Below, in pieces: positions 1-7,696 of a stretch of 64,000 nt of DNA. The DNA is from Chitinophagales bacterium (lineage in GTDB: Bacteria > Bacteroidota > Bacteroidia > Chitinophagales > Chitinophagaceae), in contig JAAFIK010000012.1 in the NCBI GenBank assembly GCA_013298665.1, positions 33,507 to 97,506 on the forward strand, written 5' to 3'. Positions within the stretch are counted from its first letter, which is position 1. Each line of letters opens with the position of its first letter. A model generated the notes under the pieces. It did not search any database. It saw only the letters and a list, made by a program, of their open reading frames with translations, and was not told the DNA's origin. The position numbers were made by a program, and so were the translations under genes.

Positions 1-339
1 GTTAACATATTGGTTGCAGCAGCTATTACTGTTGCCCGCACTGCGCCAAAAAATACAATGTTTTCCGCAGCAGTGGTGCCGAAGCCCGATCCCGTGATGC
101 TGACGCTGGTACCGGTAGCACCAGTGGCCGGACTGAAATTGCTGATGACCGGTTGTGCATACAGTGCCGCAGAAAGTAGCATACATGTTTTCCGCAGCAG
201 TGGTGCCGAAGCCCGATCCCGTGATGCTGACGCTGGTACCGGTAGCACCAGTGGCCGGACTGAAATTGCTGATGACCGGTTGTGCATACAGTGCCGCAGA
301 AAGTAGCATACATACAATAAAGCCGGATATCTGTTTCAT
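1..339 (-). pseudogene. N-terminal part of a secreted IPT/TIG-domain protein, frame broken by a duplication
   Basis: The gene starts with the ATG at 339 on the minus strand and runs off the left edge. The first residues (MKQISGFIVCMLLSAALYAQ) form a signal peptide. They are followed by PVISNFSPATGATGTSVSITGSG in the correct frame, which is the opening of an IPT/TIG immunoglobulin-like domain of Bacteroidota surface proteins. A 127-bp tandem duplication (58-184 and 185-311) is not a multiple of three. After about residue 51 the original frame therefore reads out-of-frame sequence, although no stop appears before the edge. Removing one copy restores NIVFFGAVRATVIAAATNML, the normal continuation of an IPT/TIG domain. 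The gene is thus either a real frameshift mutant or an assembly artefact of the repeat. The rest of the protein lies outside the window. Confidence 0.65.
58..311. repeat. 127-bp perfect tandem duplication
   Basis: Bases 58-184 are repeated without a mismatch at 185-311, and two further bases also match. The unit covers the end of the signal peptide and the first IPT/TIG strands of the minus-strand gene. Since 127 leaves a remainder of 1 when divided by 3, the duplication shifts the frame. Perfect identity suggests a very recent event or a local misassembly. Confidence 0.95.
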
Positions 340-564
340 AAAAACGGTTTCGTACTGGTGGATAAAATAACTATAGACAAAAGTATCATTTATCAGTGAT
401 AGTTTGCTGCAGGATAAGCAGTACCTGGTACTCAGTACTTAGTCGCAAGCCATGGGTGTTTTAAATCTGGGATAGTCGCAGGATAAGAAGCATCCTGTAG
501 CGAGACGGGTTCTGTCCTGATACTCACGTCTCATATCTTAGTGTCAAACCATTGCAAAAGGCAG

Positions 565-608
565 GATGCGCCACTGATGCGTCACTGATGCGCCACTGAT
601 ATCCCACT
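565..608. repeat. Four tandem 11-bp repeats
   Basis: Four consecutive 11-mers lie at 565-575, 576-586, 587-597 and 598-608: GATGCGCCACT, GATGCGTCACT, GATGCGCCACT and GATATCCCACT. They sit in the 545-bp non-coding gap between the IPT/TIG gene and typA. The gap also holds a short palindrome AGTACCTGGTACT near 420-433. I see no convincing gene in it. Confidence 0.8.
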
Positions 609-628
609 GTAAAAAGAAGTGGGATATC
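598..628. other. Perfect 11-bp inverted repeat (hairpin)
   Basis: GATATCCCACT (598-608) pairs perfectly with AGTGGGATATC (618-628) around a 9-base loop. The left arm is also the last copy of the 11-bp tandem repeat. There is no strong U-run on either side, so it is not a classical terminator. It could be a REP-like element or a transcript-end hairpin. Confidence 0.6.
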
Positions 629-884
629 TATGGGGGAAGAGTATCGCAAGACTGTTAAAATGCTGTGAATACCCTCACCCGCTGATCCTTTTCCCCAAAT
701 CCGGGGGTAACTTTAAACAGCTGAATATACCCGCTATGGCTACATTAAACCAGCCCCTCGGCGTACTACGTACTCCATTATCTTTCCCTTAACACCTTGC
801 CATCCCGCTGAATTGACGTACCTTTGCCGCCATTTTGGTGGAAGAATGGCCTCCGGGAAGACTTTCACCCACAAAACTCCGATT

Positions 885-2696
885 ATGAACATACGCAACA
901 TAGCCATCATCGCCCACGTAGATCATGGTAAAACAACTCTGGTGGACAAGATCCTCCACGCCACCAAGGTTTTCCGGGAAAACCAGGAAACCGGCGACCT
1001 GATTATGGACAGCAACGACCTCGAAAGGGAACGCGGCATCACCATTTTCAGTAAAAACGCCTCCGTTACCTACAATGGCGTTAAAATTAACGTGATTGAC
1101 ACCCCTGGTCACGCCGACTTTGGTGGTGAAGTGGAAAGGGTACTCAAAATGGCCGATGGGGTAATCCTCCTCGTAGATGCCTTTGAAGGTCCCATGCCCC
1201 AAACACGTTTTGTACTCCAGAAAGCCCTCCAGCTCAACCTGAAGCCCATTGTGGTTATCAACAAGGTGGACAAACCCAACTGCCGCCCCGATGAAGTACA
1301 CGATGCGGTATTTGAACTTTTTTTCAACCTCGATGCCACCGAAGAGCAACTCGATTTCCCCACTTTCTATGGTTCGGGTAAAAACGGCTGGTTCAACAAT
1401 TCCCTCACCGAAATCGACAATATCACCCCGTTACTGGATGGTATTCTCCAATATGTACCCGAGCCCAAAATATCCGAAGGCGCCCTGCAGATGCAGATCA
1501 CTTCACTGGATTACTCTTCCTTCCTCGGCCGTATAGCCGTAGGTAAGGTAGGCCGTGGTGTGGTAAAAGAAAACCTGCCCATCGTTCTTATGCAGGCCGA
1601 TGGCAGCATCAAAAAACAGCGCATTAAAGAATTGTATGTTTTTGAAGGCATGGGCAAAAAGAAAGTAACCGAAGTGAAAGCCGGTGATCTTTGCGCCGTG
1701 GTAGGTCTCGAAGATTTTAACATCGGCGATACCATTGCTGATGCTGAAAACCCCGAAGCATTACCCGTGATCAGCGTGGATGAACCCACGATGAACATGC
1801 TCTTCAGCATCAACAACTCTCCCTTCTTTGGCCGCGATGGTAAATTTGTAACCAGCCGCCACCTGCGCGACAGGCTGATGAAAGAAACGGAAAAAAACCT
1901 CGCCCTGCGTGTAATGGACAGTGATGAAGGTGATAGTTTTGTGGTATATGGCCGCGGTATCCTCCACCTCGGTATCCTCATCGAAACCATGCGGCGTGAG
2001 GGCTACGAACTCACCGTAGGACAGCCCCAGGTAATTGTAAAAGAGGTAAACGGTACCAAATGCGAGCCGTATGAAATACTGGTGGTGGACGTACCACAGG
2101 AGTTTGCCAGCAAGGTAATCGACCTCGTGAGCCGCCGCAAGGGCGAAATGCTGGTGATGGAAACCAAGGGCGAAATGCAGCACCTCGAATTTGAGATTCC
2201 CAGCCGGGGTCTTATCGGACTGCGTACCCAGATGCTCACCGCCACTACGGGTGAAGCTGTAATGGCGCACCGCTTCAGCGAATACAAACCCTGGAAAGGC
2301 CCCATCCCCGGCAGAAACAACGGGGTACTGATCTCCAAAAACCAGGAAAAAACAACGGGTTACTCCATCGACAAACTGCAGGACAGGGGTACTTTCTTTG
2401 TTGATCCGGGCGAAGACGTTTATGCAGGCCAGATCATCGCCGAAAACATCAAACCCGGCGACCTGGTGGTAAATGCTACAGAAGGCAAAAAGCTCACCAA
2501 CCACCGCGCCAGTGGCAGTGATGATGCTACCCGCATCGCCCCCAAAACACTGCTTACACTCGAAGAGTGTATGGAATACATCCAGCAGGACGAGTGCATT
2601 GAGGTAACGCCCAACTTTATCCGGATGCGGAAAGTAACCCTCGATGAGGAAGAACGTAAAAAAGAAAGCAAACGCATGAGCGTTGAAGCGGTTTAA
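885..2696 (+). CDS. typA: Ribosome-associated translational GTPase TypA/BipA
   Basis: This is a 603-residue GTPase of the EF-G/LepA superfamily that binds the ribosome and acts in stress adaptation and 50S assembly. I chose the ATG at 885, which gives MNIRNIAIIAHVDHGKTTLV, the usual TypA start; the longer open frame from 813 adds 24 residues without family character. Visible GTPase motifs are AHVDHGKTT (G1), ERGITI (switch I), DTPGHADFG (G3) and NKVDKP (G4). Downstream come the translation-factor beta-barrel, the EF-G-like domain (PSRGLIGLRTQML) and the TypA-specific C-terminal region with RNNGVLIS and GEDVYAGQIIAE. The length matches the family. It is followed by its own terminator and is probably monocistronic. 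Confidence 0.97.
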   Translation: MNIRNIAIIAHVDHGKTTLVDKILHATKVFRENQETGDLIMDSNDLERERGITIFSKNASVTYNGVKINVIDTPGHADFGGEVERVLKMADGVILLVDAFEGPMPQTRFVLQKALQLNLKPIVVINKVDKPNCRPDEVHDAVFELFFNLDATEEQLDFPTFYGSGKNGWFNNSLTEIDNITPLLDGILQYVPEPKISEGALQMQITSLDYSSFLGRIAVGKVGRGVVKENLPIVLMQADGSIKKQRIKELYVFEGMGKKKVTEVKAGDLCAVVGLEDFNIGDTIADAENPEALPVISVDEPTMNMLFSINNSPFFGRDGKFVTSRHLRDRLMKETEKNLALRVMDSDEGDSFVVYGRGILHLGILIETMRREGYELTVGQPQVIVKEVNGTKCEPYEILVVDVPQEFASKVIDLVSRRKGEMLVMETKGEMQHLEFEIPSRGLIGLRTQMLTATTGEAVMAHRFSEYKPWKGPIPGRNNGVLISKNQEKTTGYSIDKLQDRGTFFVDPGEDVYAGQIIAENIKPGDLVVNATEGKKLTNHRASGSDDATRIAPKTLLTLEECMEYIQQDECIEVTPNFIRMRKVTLDEEERKKESKRMSVEAV

Positions 2697-2717
2697 CCAC
2701 TGCTGAAGTATATTGAC

Positions 2718-2743
2718 AAAAGCCATCCTCCGGGGTGGCTTTT
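2718..2743 (+). terminator. Intrinsic terminator after typA
   Basis: AAAAGCCATCC (2718-2728) pairs with GGGTGGCTTTT (2733-2743), with one G-T wobble and a 4-base loop, and the right arm ends in a short U-run. It lies 22 bases after the typA stop codon. Confidence 0.75.
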
Positions 2744-2921
2744 GCTATAGTAGCAGGACAGGAAGCAGCAAGTAGCAGGAGGGGGGAGCAGTACTTAGTA
2801 CTGATAAGGCATACCATTAGCAGGGGACGTAAAAGTTTGCGTAACCGCAGCAGTCGCAAATGACATATACACCAAACTTATTTTCCCTGTGATGGATATT
2901 CGGCGTAATTTTGCCATGCAC

Positions 2922-3143
2922 ATGAAAAAATTATTGCTCATATCTGCCATTGTTGTTATTGCTGTCTGTACCGCAGGCACTGCAAACGCACAATGCGCCA
3001 TGTGTACCAAAACGGCCCAGCAATTGGGCGAAAAACCCGCCGCCGGTCTCAACAGCGGTATTCTTTACCTCATGCTCACCCCCTTTGCCATCGTAGGTGT
3101 TATCGGTTACCGCTGGTGGAGGGGAAACCGGAATGGAGGGTAA
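2922..3143 (+). CDS. Small exported CxxC membrane protein, conserved in Bacteroidota
   Basis: This is a protein of about 73 residues with a signal peptide (MKKLLLISAIVVIAVCTAGTANA), then QCAMCTKTAQQLGEK, then GLNSGILYLMLTPFAIVGVIGYRWWR, a single membrane helix ending in a basic patch. Small proteins with a CAMC motif after the signal peptide and a GINxGILYL helix are, from memory, common in Bacteroidota, but I know of no assigned function. The CxxC pair could bind a metal or be redox active. I chose ATG 2922 over ATG 2916 and 2889 because it opens directly with the signal sequence. Confidence 0.75.
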   Translation: MKKLLLISAIVVIAVCTAGTANAQCAMCTKTAQQLGEKPAAGLNSGILYLMLTPFAIVGVIGYRWWRGNRNGG

Positions 3144-3222
3144 ATAGATCAAATATTTTAGATAGGGCGCATTTTAAATTGTCGCAAGCCGTTGCGTTGG
3201 TCTTCGCTAAGCAGTAGTATTA

Positions 3223-3240
3223 CTCCGATAGCTATCGGAG
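3223..3240. repeat. 18-bp perfect palindrome
   Basis: CTCCGATAGCTATCGGAG is identical to its own reverse complement. It opens a 333-bp non-coding stretch between the small membrane protein and the SIR2-like gene. The stretch also carries a terminator-like hairpin (3279-3316), an A/T-rich inverted repeat (3318-3343) and the promoter of the SIR2-like gene. Confidence 0.85.
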
Positions 3241-3278
3241 GTGAGTTTACAGTAGCACAAATGCTACATCAATGCTGC

Positions 3279-3316
3279 CCCGAAACCGGCGGTAATGGGT
3301 TTCGGGTCTCTTTTTT
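3279..3316 (+). terminator. Terminator-like hairpin with U-run
   Basis: CCCGAAACC (3279-3287) pairs with GGTTTCGGG (3298-3306) around a 10-base loop and is followed by TCTCTTTTTT. It may end transcription from the small membrane-protein gene and insulate the SIR2-like gene downstream. Confidence 0.65.
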
Positions 3317-3317
3317 G

Positions 3318-3343
3318 TTTCTTTTTGGAGAAGCAAAAAGAAA
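3318..3343. repeat. 10-bp inverted repeat
   Basis: TTTCTTTTTG (3318-3327) is the exact reverse complement of CAAAAAGAAA (3334-3343), with a 6-base loop. It directly follows the terminator-like hairpin and may be part of the same bidirectional structure. Confidence 0.6.
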
Positions 3344-3416
3344 AAGAAAGAGTGATGAGGATCATCATCATAACTACCTGCATTCAACAGTAAAAGCGAC
3401 AATTTGAAATGCACCT

Positions 3417-3447
3417 TTTGGATATTTAAGATAAATAGCTATATTTA
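3417..3447 (+). promoter_or_regulatory. Bacteroidota-type promoter of the SIR2-like gene
   Basis: TTTG at 3417-3420 (the -33 box) is followed by exactly 19 bases and then TATATTTA at 3440-3447, which matches the TAnnTTTG -7 box at 7 of its 8 positions. The expected start of transcription near 3451 leaves a leader of about 26 bases before the ATG at 3477. Confidence 0.6.
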
Positions 3448-3476
3448 ACATAGTTAACTAATAAATATCCCCTACA

Positions 3477-6287
3477 ATGCCGAGACACACCAGTAAAAAC
3501 ATTACTGCCGACAATGAGAGCGTCCTTAAAGAACTATCGGTTCAATTTGCTACAAACTACTGCACAGTTTCATTTGGCGAAAAAGAGAAAAAGCATGTCA
3601 AACTCACTGAAATTTTTAAACCAGAAAGCGAAACGATTAAAAAATACGGCTCTGGTGAAGCTAATGTTGAGTTACTTGGGCAGCACAGAAATATTGTAGT
3701 CATCGGTGCCGGCGCATCATACGACTCATTTAAGGATATTGCATTAGGCAAAGAGGTAGTGGAAAATTTGAAGAAAAAATATGAAGAGAGGCTTTTTGCT
3801 ATACCAGCCCTAAAGGAGAAGTATGATACAGCTTTATATGAACTCAAACTTCAGGGACGTGATCTTGACTTCGAGAACTATTTATCAATACTATCAGAGT
3901 TAATGTTAACGCCTGATGGCATTAGGCAAGAAATACATGAATTTACCGATTTCAGGCATTCACCAAGTCTTTTTTATGAAATAATTGCACACTTATTTAA
4001 ACACTCATTTATTGATGTTATCATCAATTTCAATTTTGATGAGCTTTTGGACAACGCTATTGAGGAAGAATTGGGACGAGATAACTACTACCACATTCTT
4101 TCAGATGGAGATTGTATTGACATTGAAGAAATAATGGTTGACGGCAGACTGAAAGTGCCTATTTATATCAAACCTCATGGAACAGTGAGTCATAAGTCTA
4201 CACTTAGATTTACAAAACGTCATTACCTTGACGTTCCTGACCAGATCAAGAAAATACTAATTGATCTTGTAAAAGGCAAAAGGGGCGAAGGAAAAATACC
4301 CATAACTAGTGTAAACCTGATCGCAATTGGGTATAATATGCAGAGTATTGAGTTTACTGCAATTCTCAATGAGCACTTACCTCCAGATTCAAGAATATAC
4401 CATTTCATGTATGAAAAAATGGAGCCTGGTGAAAATGGAAAATACATCCAGACTATTTTAGCTGACTTTTATGAACGTGCATTAAAGTATGTGATTGAAA
4501 AAAACAATAGTTCCCTGGAACCAATAAATATAGAAGCATTCAATGATAAACTATATAAAAGAATTGCGATCGAAGGCTTTAACACTATTGATAAGGAGTC
4601 GCAAAGGAACGAACTTACTTCTCCCTATGCAGAATTGTTCTCCTATATCTGGAGGGAGACCTTTTATCAGTTTGTGGAAACCTATAGACCCAGAAGTATA
4701 GGAAGGCATGAAATAATTGCTTATCTGTTTTATCATACGGATTTTGCAAACGCAAGAGTAACTAATCGAAAAAGATTAAGGGATTACTACCAGGACAGGG
4801 TAAACTATTTCAGAGACAAAGTTTTGGTCGAAATAGCAATTGCCATCAATCGTAATAATGGCATGATTGACATTACAGAAATCCTCAAGGACAGAGTTGG
4901 AGTTTATTATGATTTATATATAAAAGCTTGTAAAAGGTTTGAAACGTCACAGGTCACAAAAATATATACCCTTTATGAGTTGATTGACGAGTTTAGTGCT
5001 GACATAGAAAAAGATTTTTCGTACTCCCGGCATTTTTTCAGGTTATCCCCGATTACAAATGAAATATTAGATAAATGTAAAAAAGAAATAGACAAGACTG
5101 AATCCCATTTCCGGAAATGGATTATAATCAAACGGGATGATAAAGGTAGTATAACAAAAGACAATTCGTTAATTGATCAAGTATTCCATTTGCTATCAGC
5201 GCAAAACACTAATTTAATAAGCCGCTCTGTGTTATACTTTCTTTTTAAAAGCGATCTCTTGTCTGCCAGGTTTATTCAAAATTTAAAGGAAAACCATGAT
5301 AAGCATGTTTATAATGCCAGGATTCCTGACAACGATAACGAAGAAGTCTTGAAGCTTATTTCAGAGATTGGGCGACTATTCAGGAAATCTGTGAATAGCC
5401 ATTACTACCAAATCAGGCCAAGGTTTAAAGACAGACTGAACTATCTTGTTGAAAGTTTTTCCAGAAGAAAAATCCAGCACACTAATCTGGCATTAGAGTA
5501 TAATTTCAGACATATGCTTCTGAAAAAGGATTGGGACAGACTACTGATTATTTCAGAGACAGGAAGTCTCCTGGACTTCCTGAATAAAACGGAGACTCAA
5601 GCTGATACCAATGCTACCAACAGCTTTTTATTAGGCGATAAAAAGATCATCATCATCAATGCCTATGAGGCTATCCAGCAACTTTTTCCAATTCAGGGTA
5701 CAGAAGGCGCGGCAAGAGAGCAAAAAGACAGGCTGCTAAAAAACAGAGAAAGAATAGCAGACAATTTTAAAAAGATCATGCTTAATGTCAAACCAGCTAA
5801 TAGTTTTGTAACCCCTTTAACAATTCCTGCGGCTCAACACAATCAACACATCATCTTATTTCTAAAGAAAGTTGAAAGCGGTATGCTTAATCATGTCGCA
5901 CAAGAATACCCGATTTACAAGTTAGCTGCTGGTGGTGAATCAAGGGCATTTTCAATGGTTGGTTCTTTTTATATGCACCGTCCCGGGTTCTCCAATTGTA
6001 TAAACCCGATTTTTGTTGGAAATGACCCGTATGGGAAAGATAAAAGCGTCATTGAAAACGATCTTAAGAAAATAATCCGGGTATTTGCCATTTATTTTTG
6101 CAGGGCAATAAACTTCGAGAATATTGACAAATCGAAACTGAAAGGTATTAAACAAGATACAAGTAATTTTCTTCGGTGGAGCTGGGAGGAAGAAAAACAG
6201 TATATTGAAGAGTTTTTAAATTATATGTATGATCTGGACAAGGATGATACAGATTTATTAGAAGCGATCATTCTTCCTGAGGAATAG
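3477..6287 (+). CDS. SIR2-like domain protein, candidate anti-phage NADase
   Basis: This is a 936-residue cytoplasmic protein. Residues 70-300 carry the SIR2/NAD-binding signature: VVIGAGAS (77-81 GAGAS), INFNFDE (183-189, the position of the TTNYD-like motif), KPHG (232-235, with the catalytic-type His234) and IAIGYNMQS (284-290). The remaining 600 or so residues are mostly helical in character, with no family I recognise; a conserved-looking block GGESRAFSMVGSFY plus NPIFVGNDPYGKD lies near the C-terminus. An N-terminal SIR2 domain with a long C-terminal region is the layout of defence effectors such as DSR1/DSR2, which deplete NAD+ on phage infection; whether this one does so is inference. 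The gene is clearly AT-richer than its neighbours (19 G/C in 60 bases at 4801-4860, against 28 in 60 in typA at 1201-1260) and stands alone with its own promoter, which suggests horizontal acquisition. Confidence 0.8.
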   Translation: MPRHTSKNITADNESVLKELSVQFATNYCTVSFGEKEKKHVKLTEIFKPESETIKKYGSGEANVELLGQHRNIVVIGAGASYDSFKDIALGKEVVENLKKKYEERLFAIPALKEKYDTALYELKLQGRDLDFENYLSILSELMLTPDGIRQEIHEFTDFRHSPSLFYEIIAHLFKHSFIDVIINFNFDELLDNAIEEELGRDNYYHILSDGDCIDIEEIMVDGRLKVPIYIKPHGTVSHKSTLRFTKRHYLDVPDQIKKILIDLVKGKRGEGKIPITSVNLIAIGYNMQSIEFTAILNEHLPPDSRIYHFMYEKMEPGENGKYIQTILADFYERALKYVIEKNNSSLEPINIEAFNDKLYKRIAIEGFNTIDKESQRNELTSPYAELFSYIWRETFYQFVETYRPRSIGRHEIIAYLFYHTDFANARVTNRKRLRDYYQDRVNYFRDKVLVEIAIAINRNNGMIDITEILKDRVGVYYDLYIKACKRFETSQVTKIYTLYELIDEFSADIEKDFSYSRHFFRLSPITNEILDKCKKEIDKTESHFRKWIIIKRDDKGSITKDNSLIDQVFHLLSAQNTNLISRSVLYFLFKSDLLSARFIQNLKENHDKHVYNARIPDNDNEEVLKLISEIGRLFRKSVNSHYYQIRPRFKDRLNYLVESFSRRKIQHTNLALEYNFRHMLLKKDWDRLLIISETGSLLDFLNKTETQADTNATNSFLLGDKKIIIINAYEAIQQLFPIQGTEGAAREQKDRLLKNRERIADNFKKIMLNVKPANSFVTPLTIPAAQHNQHIILFLKKVESGMLNHVAQEYPIYKLAAGGESRAFSMVGSFYMHRPGFSNCINPIFVGNDPYGKDKSVIENDLKKIIRVFAIYFCRAINFENIDKSKLKGIKQDTSNFLRWSWEEEKQYIEEFLNYMYDLDKDDTDLLEAIILPEE

Positions 6288-6506
6288 TAATAGACAAATG
6301 AACCTATACATTTTATTGCTAATCCAATTAGAAAAGATGCAATTTAGATATTTGCAAGCTATCGTACTGATTTTCATTTAGTTGTGGTATTACTACAATT
6401 GAGTAAGACGATCTTATTTCGGAACTGATCATTCGTCTTTTTTCGATCTGTTTTATAGAAAAGTATTTTTTACGCCACATATCCCCCGCCCTCCATATCT
6501 TGCAGG

Positions 6507-7586
6507 ATGCCCGATAATATTTTTGTGTGGGTACTCGCCCCGCACCTGCAAACAAGCGACCCCAACCTGGATTATTACTACGATTTTTCCCAAAGCATCG
6601 AAGAATATACCCGTGCTTTTGCCGTATTGGAACAGCCCTGGCAGTGGCAACCCGTTACCATGGAGAATTTCAAAGCCATTATTGATGGTATTGTGGCCCG
6701 CAAGGATGGATACACGCCACTGTTTTTCAACCTCTGCGATGGCGATGAGGTCAACGGCACACCCGGTATTTCGGTAGTACGGTACCTGCGTGCACAAAAA
6801 CTGTGGTTTACCGGTGCCGAAGTGCTTTATTACGAACTTACCACCTCCAAGATCGTTATGAAAGCAGCTTTTGAAAAAGCAGGCGTGGCTACAGCACCCT
6901 GGCTGGCCATTACCCGCCCCGATCAGCCCCTCACCGGCACCTGTACCCAACTCGGTACACCCGTCATTGCCAAACCCGCAGTAAGTGGCGGGAGCCTTGG
7001 TCTCGGCATTAAAAATGTGGTGTACAACGATACTGCACTGGGTGAAGTGGTGCAGGACATCTACAAAGGCTATCATGGCTGGGATCTTGCCTTTGGCGGT
7101 ATCGTGGCCGAAGCATTTATAGCAGGGTCGGAATACACCACCCTGATTGTTGGCGATTGGCAGCAACCCGGCAAAGCCATCATTTATCCGCCCGTAGAAA
7201 GGGTATTCAACAAGACCCTGAAAGAAGAAGAAAAATTCCTCAGCTTCGACCGGCTCTGGGAAACCTATGATGAGGAAAAACCCATCGGTGCTTACGAAGA
7301 CTTTTACAATTATTTTCCACCCCAAAACGAAGCCATCAGCCAGGCCATCAACACCCTGAGCTGGCAAGCCTATTGCGCCGTGGAAGGCACAGGTTATGGC
7401 CGGGTAGACCTGCGTATGGACAGGGCTGCAAACAAGCTCTATGTTCTCGAAGTCAATGCACAATGCGGGCTCAGTGAAGACGAGAACTATACCTCCATCG
7501 GTGCCATCCTCCGCCTCAGCAACAACAGCTTTGCCGGCCTGGTACAGCAGGTGATTCAGGAAGGTATTGCACGCACGGCAAAATAA
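6507..7586 (+). CDS. ATP-grasp protein, D-Ala-D-Ala-ligase-like
   Basis: This 359-residue protein has an ATP-grasp fold of the D-alanine-D-alanine ligase type, which activates a carboxylate as acyl phosphate and joins it to an amine. Visible motifs are a nucleotide-binding Lys with a Gly/Ser loop (VIAKPAVSGGSLGLGIKN, about 153-170), the adenine-side acidic strand (GGIVAEAFIAGSEYTTLIVG, about 197-216) and the metal-binding end GRVDLRMD...LYVLEVNAQCG with the ExN pair. The N-terminal substrate region does not look like a housekeeping Ddl. It lies upstream of a second ATP-grasp fused to a SET domain, so it probably makes an amide bond in the same accessory pathway. The substrate is unknown. Confidence 0.85.
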   Translation: MPDNIFVWVLAPHLQTSDPNLDYYYDFSQSIEEYTRAFAVLEQPWQWQPVTMENFKAIIDGIVARKDGYTPLFFNLCDGDEVNGTPGISVVRYLRAQKLWFTGAEVLYYELTTSKIVMKAAFEKAGVATAPWLAITRPDQPLTGTCTQLGTPVIAKPAVSGGSLGLGIKNVVYNDTALGEVVQDIYKGYHGWDLAFGGIVAEAFIAGSEYTTLIVGDWQQPGKAIIYPPVERVFNKTLKEEEKFLSFDRLWETYDEEKPIGAYEDFYNYFPPQNEAISQAINTLSWQAYCAVEGTGYGRVDLRMDRAANKLYVLEVNAQCGLSEDENYTSIGAILRLSNNSFAGLVQQVIQEGIARTAK

Positions 7587-7630
7587 AAACAAACCCCTGT
7601 CGTTACAGCCATAAAAACATTGTGGTATTA

Positions 7631-7661
7631 TTTTCTATATACCGATTAAACTTTAGCTTTG
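7631..7661 (+). promoter_or_regulatory. Putative promoter of the ATP-grasp/SET fusion gene
   Basis: TAGCTTTG at 7654-7661 is a full match to the TAnnTTTG -7 box, with TTTT (7631-7634) exactly 19 bases upstream in place of TTTG. The expected transcript leader before the ATG at 7697 is about 30 bases. Confidence 0.5.
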
Positions 7662-7696
7662 AAAAAACAGTCCAACCAGCTTCTTAGTAATACTGC

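Noticed and set aside
1761..2726. Long minus-strand frame opposite typA
   Set aside because: It is the antisense shadow of typA; the plus strand encodes a textbook TypA, and the minus frame has no recognisable motif or start signal.
6288..6506. Promoter for the first ATP-grasp gene
   Set aside because: TATCTTGC at 6496 is close to a -7 box but would start transcription at or after the ATG, and no TTTG lies 19 bases upstream.
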